From: Centrapalus pauciflorus
Lineage: Eukaryota > Streptophyta > Magnoliopsida > Asterales > Asteraceae
Direction: 5' to 3'
Length of the DNA: 64,000 nt
Assembly: GCA_020465985.1 (NCBI GenBank)
Contig: JAANYP010005957.1
Coordinates: 214,501-278,500, forward strand
The position numbers and the translations under genes are program-made. Below, in pieces: positions 59,001-64,000 of the stretch (within the stretch, counting starts at the first letter, position 1; every line of letters begins with the position of its first letter). A model generated the notes under the pieces. It was not told where the DNA came from. It saw nothing but the letters and a program-made list of their open reading frames with translations, and did no database searches.

Positions 59001-62000
59001 ATTGATGTTGTCATGTACCTTTCATATTTGTTTGAAACATACTCATGTCTTGAGGGCTTAAGTAGACTAGTTGAGTAGTTGGGGAAGTGAGGAAGTACAC
59101 ACAATGAAAAGTAGGTTATATCCTAGATACTGGAACTTTTTTTATGTGTATGTTCATCTTAGAGCTGTTTGAAATATAATCATGTCTTCAGGGAATTAAG
59201 AACACTATATGGGAAAAGCAAGGAAGTCCACATCATCCATAAGTTGGTTGGCTCCTAGATATTGAAACTTTTGTCCCCACAACTTGAGTACACACGATGA
59301 AAAGTAGGTTATATCCTAGATACTGGAACTTTTTTTACGTGTATGTTCATCTTAGAGCTGTTTGAAATATAATCATGTCTTCAGGGAATTAAGAACACTA
59401 TATGGGAAAAGCAAGGAAGTCCACATCATCCATAAGTTGGTTGGCTCCTAGATATTGAAACTTTTGTCCCCACAACTTGAGTACACACGATGAAAAGTAG
59501 GTTATATCCTAGATACTGGAACTTTTTTTACGTGTATGTTCATCTTAGAGCTGTTTGAAATATAATCATGTCTTCAGGGAATTAAGAACACTATATGGGA
59601 AAAGCAAGGAAGTCCACATCATCCATAAGTTGGTTGGCTCCTAGATATTGAAACTTTTGTCCCCACAACTTGAGTACATTTGAGCACTTTGACAAGGGAA
59701 AAATGGAAATGCAAGGGCAAAAGGAAAACACATGATAGTTAAGGTCTTATAATGGGTATAGATTATGTTTAGGACACTGGACACCATATTACCCTAGGTA
59801 AGATGATGTTACATGTAAGTCTATAACACATAAATCTTATGCTATAATTTCCGCAGAATCAAGGAAATGAAAGAAAGTTTCTAATGCTAAAAATTTGATA
59901 CCCGCCAAATGATTTTTTTAAAGGGAGAATTTCATACACGTCCTTGCAAAACTTCGTTATTACGTATATATCCTTGTAAAGTTTTCTTATTACGCATATA
60001 ACCTTCTAAACTTTTAAAACTATCATATATGTCCAAATATCTAATTATTATTATTATTGATCATTTAAAAATTCAAAAGTTTTATTAAATTCTCTCATTA
60101 GTTAAATTTCCAAAGTATATCTCCTAAACCCAAACAAAAAAACTGAATTATTTTCTAAAGCTGAAAAAACGATTGGTCTCTGGCATGTACAACTAATGCT
60201 ACACACATTGCATGACTATATTTACACACTTGACACCAACTGATCGTCATTAATTGTTTACATATATGCAAAGAATAAATCACATTAAATGGTAATCCAA
60301 TTTTATACAAAAAATGAAAATATTAATCGTTAATTAAAGAGAACTTTTATTAATACCAGTCGAAGAAGACCAAATAATCTAAATAGAACAAATGAAGTGT
60401 TTGAATTCCTTCTATTTATATTTTTTTTATGAAATGTTTAATTAGGAATAAGTTTGGCTTGGAGCCGATTTTTTACGACAAACTAATATGAATTTAATTA
60501 ATGAGAGAATTAAAAAGATAATGTTTTAATTTTCAAATGATTTAATAACAACAATTTAACTATTTGGACATATATGAGAGTTCTAAAGGTTTAGAAGGAT
60601 ATATGTGTAATTAGGAAATTTATAAGGATATATGCGTAATTGTGAAGTTTTACAAGGACACATGAAATTCTCTCTTTTTTAAATAACTTAATATTCATGT
60701 TGTGTTTTTTAAGTAGTATATTTGTGTGTGATAGGAATAGTGCTAACATAAATGGAATAATGAAAGATTAAAAGGAACTAAATGGATTTATCAATCAACA
60801 TTGAAAGGAAATCAGAGAAGATCCAAAGAACTATGGAATCCTCCTGCCTAAATTCAGAAGAGGATGAATTCTCTCTGCCCAAGCTTAAGAGCCGATCTAA
60901 CAAACAATTTCACACACACACCCTCTCTCTGCCTCCCTTTCTCTATATATAATATAACACTAACCGAGGGCCTTTTGGGCTGGTTATCAACAGAATATCA
61001 TTCTCTCTATCAATACTGACCCCCTAAAAAACAGGCTTGTTCTCAAGCCTGAGATCTAGCAATGGATTTTGTAATATGAGGGCATTCTTTCTCGTAGCAG
61101 CTTCTATAACTCTCGATCGCCATGGAATCAACCAATCTATCTCGTGGCCTTGTTGCACCAATACCTTGGTTCCAGAATTGGATTGCCGTGCCTGTCAACT
61201 GAAAATAACATCCCCTGTCGTTCCCAATAAATCAACTTCCAAAATTGTATCGAAAGGTCCCAATTTGTACATTAGAGCATCCATGACACAAGTGAATGAC
61301 TTGAGTTGAATAGCGATCTTCTCACACTCTGGGAATTCCCATTCGCATTCTTCCGCTGAAATCAATTGTTAACCTTGTAGAGATGAAATTGGAAGTGACA
61401 TTGATGTCGATCAGAGCAGGAATTCCATCTTCTCCTGCTATCATGGTGGTTTTTAAATCACGTGAGGAGTTTGACATTGACGTGAACAATTCTGGAACAT
61501 AATATTTACCTAATGTTTGATTTCTGCATATTCAATGATTGCGTCTGCCTTGCGGCATTCCCCATCATTGATGATCACCTCTTCATCGGCATACAAACTA
61601 ACCCAAAACTGACCCTTTGTGCATATATGCTGTGGAGAGTATTGCTGCCCACAATTAAAACATGAGCCTTCTCTTTGATCCTCCTAGTCGTTCTTGGTTA
61701 GTTGTCAACTATTACTATTAGTTGGGCTTGGGATTCTGGACAAATTCAGAGGGTGAGACTGGTTCTGTTTGGTTGTTGAGCCTATTATCATGGTGGGCAT
61801 GTTAAGCAGAGAATATTGATACGAGTTATGAGCAATCCAATCTAACGGATAATCAGTTGTCCAACCAGATGAATTCTGTGAAAATCCAACAGTACCCAAA
61901 CTCGCTTTTCTCTTCGTTCCCAAATATCCTTCGTAAACAACACTGATGGTGACAGGATGTGTGAAATCCATGGATTGGTCACTGGAGGAAGGTTTCAGTG

Positions 62001-63778
62001 CTCGTATTCAAATTTTGATGTTGAATTCCAGCCCCATAAGAAACACTCCAGCTGATTGCTCATTGGATTGACTAGGAATCAAGGCTAATAACACTTCACT
62101 TTTAGATGGAGAGTTGTTGATTGCTAACCTTTTTGACAGAAATTTGTGTGGTCCTGATGCCAATTAGAATCATGGAAGATGTTCCGCTTAATTCATCATC
62201 AACGACAAGTCGACAACTTCATCTTCCAAGGCTGCTTCGATCCGACACCTGAGCATTTAAATTGCTGAGATCTATCAAGTTCTGGGCCTATTTCTTTTGG
62301 GCTAATTTTCCATGATTGGGCCAAACTCTATCATGGTGTGTTAGATCCGATATACATACTTGCTGATTGCACGCAATTGGACTCAATGATTCTAGTCTTT
62401 CTTCCATGAATGCTAGGAGCGATATTCTCATCGCGAGTAGAATCCATAGCATCATCGCAAGTAGGAGGATCCAGGGTTGTATGCAGTCGCGTATGCCATT
62501 CTTCAACCCGCATAAAAACATAATAATCGAGTCTTTAGTTTGATAAGGAATTAGGGTTGACGCTTCAAGTCAGGCAGGCCGTGAACGTGAGTTTTATCAT
62601 CGAAGGATTTTGCTTCATCCCTTGATTCAAGGTCGTTGGTTGTTGAGGCATCATGATTCTGGATTGGCTGCATCTCCCGAGGCTTCCGGTAACTCTTCAT
62701 CATGTAATCGAATGATTTGGTGAAGGAGAAGAGGGGTTCATCCAACTGGTTGCATGTGATGAAGTTATGCTCCCTCATCATCTTCTCCAACGACTTTGGC
62801 AAATCATCGAGTAATATTTTCTTCATGGCATGTACAGAGGCTGAGAGAGATCCCACACATGATGGGAGAGGTTCTAGACTTTCTCATCTTGTGCTTCAAC
62901 ACGTAATATCAACTCGGTATCCAAATTCTCCATTCACTTTCCCGGCAATGGAACCAATTGATAGGAATAGTGCTAACAGAAATAGAATAATGGAAGATCA
63001 AAAGGTTTAAATGGATTTATTAATCAACATTGAAAGGAAATCAGAGAAGATCCAAAGAACTATGGAATCTTCCTGCCTAATATCAGAAGAGGATAAATTC
63101 TCTCTGCCCAAGCTTAAGAGCCGATCTAACAAACAATTTCACACACACCCTCTCTCTGCCTCCCTTTATATGTAATATAACACTAATCCAGGGTCTGTTA
63201 CTGGGCCTGTTGGGCTGGTTATCAACACAATATCATTTTCTCTATTAGTGGTTGTCACATATAGTTTATGTGGTCATGGGGATCTAAAAGCATGTGAAAC
63301 GTAGAAATGTGAGAAATTAAACTGTTGATAGATGATATGAAGATATTGAAGAGTTTAGGAATAAGGAGATCATGGGTACTCATAAGCATGGGAAGGGGAC
63401 ATGTTAGAAGTTAAGTTGCACAAATTAATCAATGACTAGCAAACAATAAGAGCTGAGCCTTTAATGAACGGACTTGGGGTCTGGTTAGGATATGTTACAT
63501 GTTACAACCGTGTTATTGGACTTTATGATTGTTGCACCAAGATGTACTTGTGACTAGTGCCTGGTTGTGGCAGATTTTTCTTCTAAATGGTTCCATTAAG
63601 TTACTTTTTTAGATGATGCTGCAGTAGAAATAAAATAAGTTATAGAAAAGACAAAGGGCACTCATATATTCATTTCCAAAGCTTGTTTACGTTTGAATGC
63701 AGGTATGAGCGCTATATATTTGCACTTGAAGAAGCATCTAGAGACGTACTAGCTACACTCAAGGACAAAGCATTGAAG
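53046..63778 (+). CDS. SWA2: NOC1/Mak21/CEBPZ-type ribosome biogenesis protein, 5' part
   Basis: Four exons lie in the window: 53046-53721, 54180-54255, 54575-54694 and 63703-63778 (316 codons, all GT-AG, phases consistent); the gene continues beyond the right edge. It begins MAISKKNKKPTSKDKD. After a charged N-terminus come LPLIKATSLGVWYADAAELE, YVHDYELSRGQSGDIKMVLA, TQRSGTVTDKVSAFSVLVGD, SKVGKRYAFTGFEALKEMFI, LLPDRKLRTLFQQPLNYLP, LLLFWHWEECLKQRYERYIF and ASRDVLATLKDKALK, the conserved block upstream of the CBF/Mak21 domain. Yeast Noc1/Mak21 works with Noc2 in early 60S maturation in the nucleolus; the Arabidopsis homologue is SLOW WALKER2. Intron 3 is 9.0 kb because of transposon insertions, mostly antisense; the splice sites remain intact. 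The start was chosen over an upstream in-frame ATG at 52950 that lies in the minisatellite. Confidence 0.9.
54892..55070 (-). repeat. 3' LTR of copia element 3
   Basis: 179 bases with TG...CA ends (palindromic ends, so the same dinucleotides are seen on either strand). Contains a TATTTATAG motif near 55006 in plus orientation. Confidence 0.95.
55118..58071 (-). pseudogene. gag remnant and pol of copia element 3
   Basis: On the minus strand the gag start codon is at 58071 (MAPQPVTIEKFTGKNNFSLW, then RLKMRA). After about 27 codons the sequence jumps, near 57985, into the pre-integrase region (GFKYSCDAGVIRVTKG) in another frame. So nearly all of gag and the protease are deleted and the frame is lost at the junction. 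From there pol is open without a stop to 55118: pre-integrase LWHMRLGHVSEKG, integrase HADCWGP / RTDNGLEF / QNGVAERMNRT, reverse transcriptase CKWIFKRKTG / YKARLVARGYSQ / DVKTAFLHGDLEEEIYM / YVDDM, and RNase H YSDSDYAAD / STTEAEYMAL / RTKHIDVRYHFIR. The frame extends upstream to an ATG at 58120, in the leader, which is not a natural start. Catalytic residues look intact. Confidence 0.9.
58121..58702 (-). other. Leader of copia element 3
   Basis: Untranslated leader between the primer site and gag. It contains recurrent GATTGCCAAGATT and CGATT words but no gene. The 71-codon plus-strand frame here is incidental. Confidence 0.6.
58703..58881 (-). repeat. 5' LTR of copia element 3
   Basis: 179 bases, identical by eye to the copy at 54892-55070. 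Confidence 0.95.
59092..59674. repeat. Three tandem copies of a 193-bp unit
   Basis: The start of ATGAAAAGTAGGTTATATCC occurs at 59104, 59297 and 59490, a period of 193 bases. Copies 2 and 3 are virtually identical; copy 1 differs at a few sites (ACACACAATG for ACACACGATG, TATGTGTATG for TACGTGTATG). The unit is unique intron sequence with no coding content. Recent unequal exchange, or an assembly effect, would explain the identity. Confidence 0.95.
59923..60674. mobile_element. MULE, 752 bp, in SWA2 intron 3
   Basis: Ends GGGAGAATTTCATACACGTCC and, reversed, GAGAGAATTTCATGTGTCC, with inverted repeats of about 200 bases built from TTACG(T/C)ATATATCCTT-like phrases. Flanked by a perfect 9-bp duplication TTTTTTAAA (59914-59922 and 60675-60683). 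Terminal sequence matches the MULE at 23737-25100. No transposase. Confidence 0.85.
60729..61012 (-). repeat. 3' LTR of the gypsy element
   Basis: 284 bases with TGATAG...CTATCA ends. Differs from its partner by many substitutions and several short indels. Confidence 0.85.
61180..62856 (-). pseudogene. Degenerate gag-protease region of the gypsy element
   Basis: On the minus strand a gag start is likely at 62856 (MGSLSASVHAMKK, open to 62551). Further on, a zinc knuckle of the plant gypsy type is recognisable near 61665-61625 (CFNCGQQYSPQHIC). Near 61440-61380 GIPALIDINVTSNFIS aligns with the family's aspartic protease core (LIDSGATHNFIS), but D-S/T-G reads D-I-N, so the catalytic triad is lost. 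A LGPFDTILEVDLL-like stretch follows. Several stops and frame changes separate these pieces; no complete protein can be made. The open frame 61705-61971 belongs to the gag region. Confidence 0.7.
62959..63247 (-). repeat. 5' LTR of the gypsy element
   Basis: 289 bases. The right end reads CTATTA where CTATCA is expected, a decayed terminus. Confidence 0.85.
63248..63702 (+). other. Remainder of SWA2 intron 3
   Basis: Unique intron sequence between the gypsy element and exon 4. No element is recognised. The acceptor GAATGCAG ends at 63702. Confidence 0.6.
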
Positions 63779-64000
63779 GTCTGTTTTTTACCTTTATGTT
63801 TGTGTGCTTTGCCAAAGTTGATTAGTTGTGGTCATTTATCTTCATGTGAATCACTAGTACCTGGTGGTTGGTATGTTGGTCTTCCTTATGTGCCTATTTT
63901 TCAACTTGTGATGGAAGAAAATATTTCCTAAAAACTCTTGCCTTTGTTTTTCATTTCATACTTTTGACAAAAAGTTTCAGTTTATTATAAAATTGCCATT

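Larger units (their letters stand above)
60729..63247 (-). mobile_element. Non-autonomous Ty3-gypsy element (gag/protease only) in SWA2 intron 3
   Basis: Minus-strand element with diverged LTRs (60729-61012, 284 bp, and 62959-63247, 289 bp), both starting TGATAGGAATAGTGCTAACA in plus reading. The primer site (TGGTTCCATTGCCGGG on the minus strand) lies two bases inside the right LTR; the tRNA is not assigned. A polypurine tract (TTTTTTAGGGGGT, minus) borders the left LTR. Only 1.95 kb of interior remains, with no reverse transcriptase, RNase H or integrase. The target duplication is not clear (GTGTG / GTGGT). LTR divergence marks it as older than copia elements 2 and 3. Confidence 0.85.

Noticed and set aside
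59092..59674. Regular repeats considered as a CRISPR-like array
   Set aside because: The whole 193-bp unit is repeated with no spacer, and the genome is eukaryotic.

Overview
The window is nuclear DNA from a flowering plant, probably a eudicot. It is AT-rich, its genes are split by GT-AG introns, and it carries short-LTR Ty1-copia elements, a gag/protease-only Ty3-gypsy derivative, solo LTRs, Helitrons, hAT and Mutator-like non-autonomous elements and Tourist-type MITEs. The species cannot be read from the sequence. Three host genes can be read. A LENG1/Cir_N-domain protein lies on the minus strand (8775-9446). A complete 16-exon SAC-domain phosphoinositide phosphatase of the SAC2-5 type lies on the plus strand (20850-32020; the spliced exons give 813 residues). 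The 5' part of a NOC1/Mak21/CEBPZ-type ribosome-biogenesis gene (SWA2-like) lies on the plus strand from 53046 and runs off the right edge. A decayed, intron-containing fragment of a 40S ribosomal protein SA (uS2) gene lies at 32764-33440, minus strand.

Layout. 1-8700: intergenic, with a non-autonomous hAT element (554-1419, perfect 8-bp target duplication) and small repeats. 8775-11420: the LENG1-like gene, with a MULE inserted about 150 bp upstream of its start codon and a nest of Tourist-type MITEs behind it. 11827-16089: a tandem segmental duplication that includes part of a minus-strand solo LTR; the second copy is complete and carries a 601-bp Helitron, while the first copy preserves the empty Helitron site. 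16090-20500: AT-rich intergenic DNA with a foldback repeat, a MITE and a small Helitron. 20500-32300: the SAC gene; its 4.2-kb first intron holds a MITE and a 1.36-kb MULE. 32764-33440: the uS2 pseudogene. 34015-39049: a copia element with 144-bp LTRs and a frameshifted gag-pol. 39776-44778: a second, non-autonomous element with identical 318-bp LTRs that encodes only a coiled-coil gag-like protein. 45641-45985: an hAT-like element. 46696-48987: a plus-strand solo LTR. 49000-53045: microsatellites, a GC-rich tract, minisatellites and a second clean hAT element. 53046-64000: the SWA2-like gene, whose third intron (9.0 kb) holds an antisense copia element lacking gag, a 193-bp triplication, a MULE and an antisense gypsy gag/protease derivative.

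The three genes are not functionally linked; they are housekeeping genes with mobile DNA between and inside them. The most unusual signal is structural. Two different retroelements carry runs of short hairpins whose loops are conserved while both sides of each stem change together (42276-42436 in the non-autonomous element, 48277-48477 in the plus-strand solo LTR). The other solo LTR carries a looser set. This pattern suggests selection on RNA or single-stranded DNA folding.
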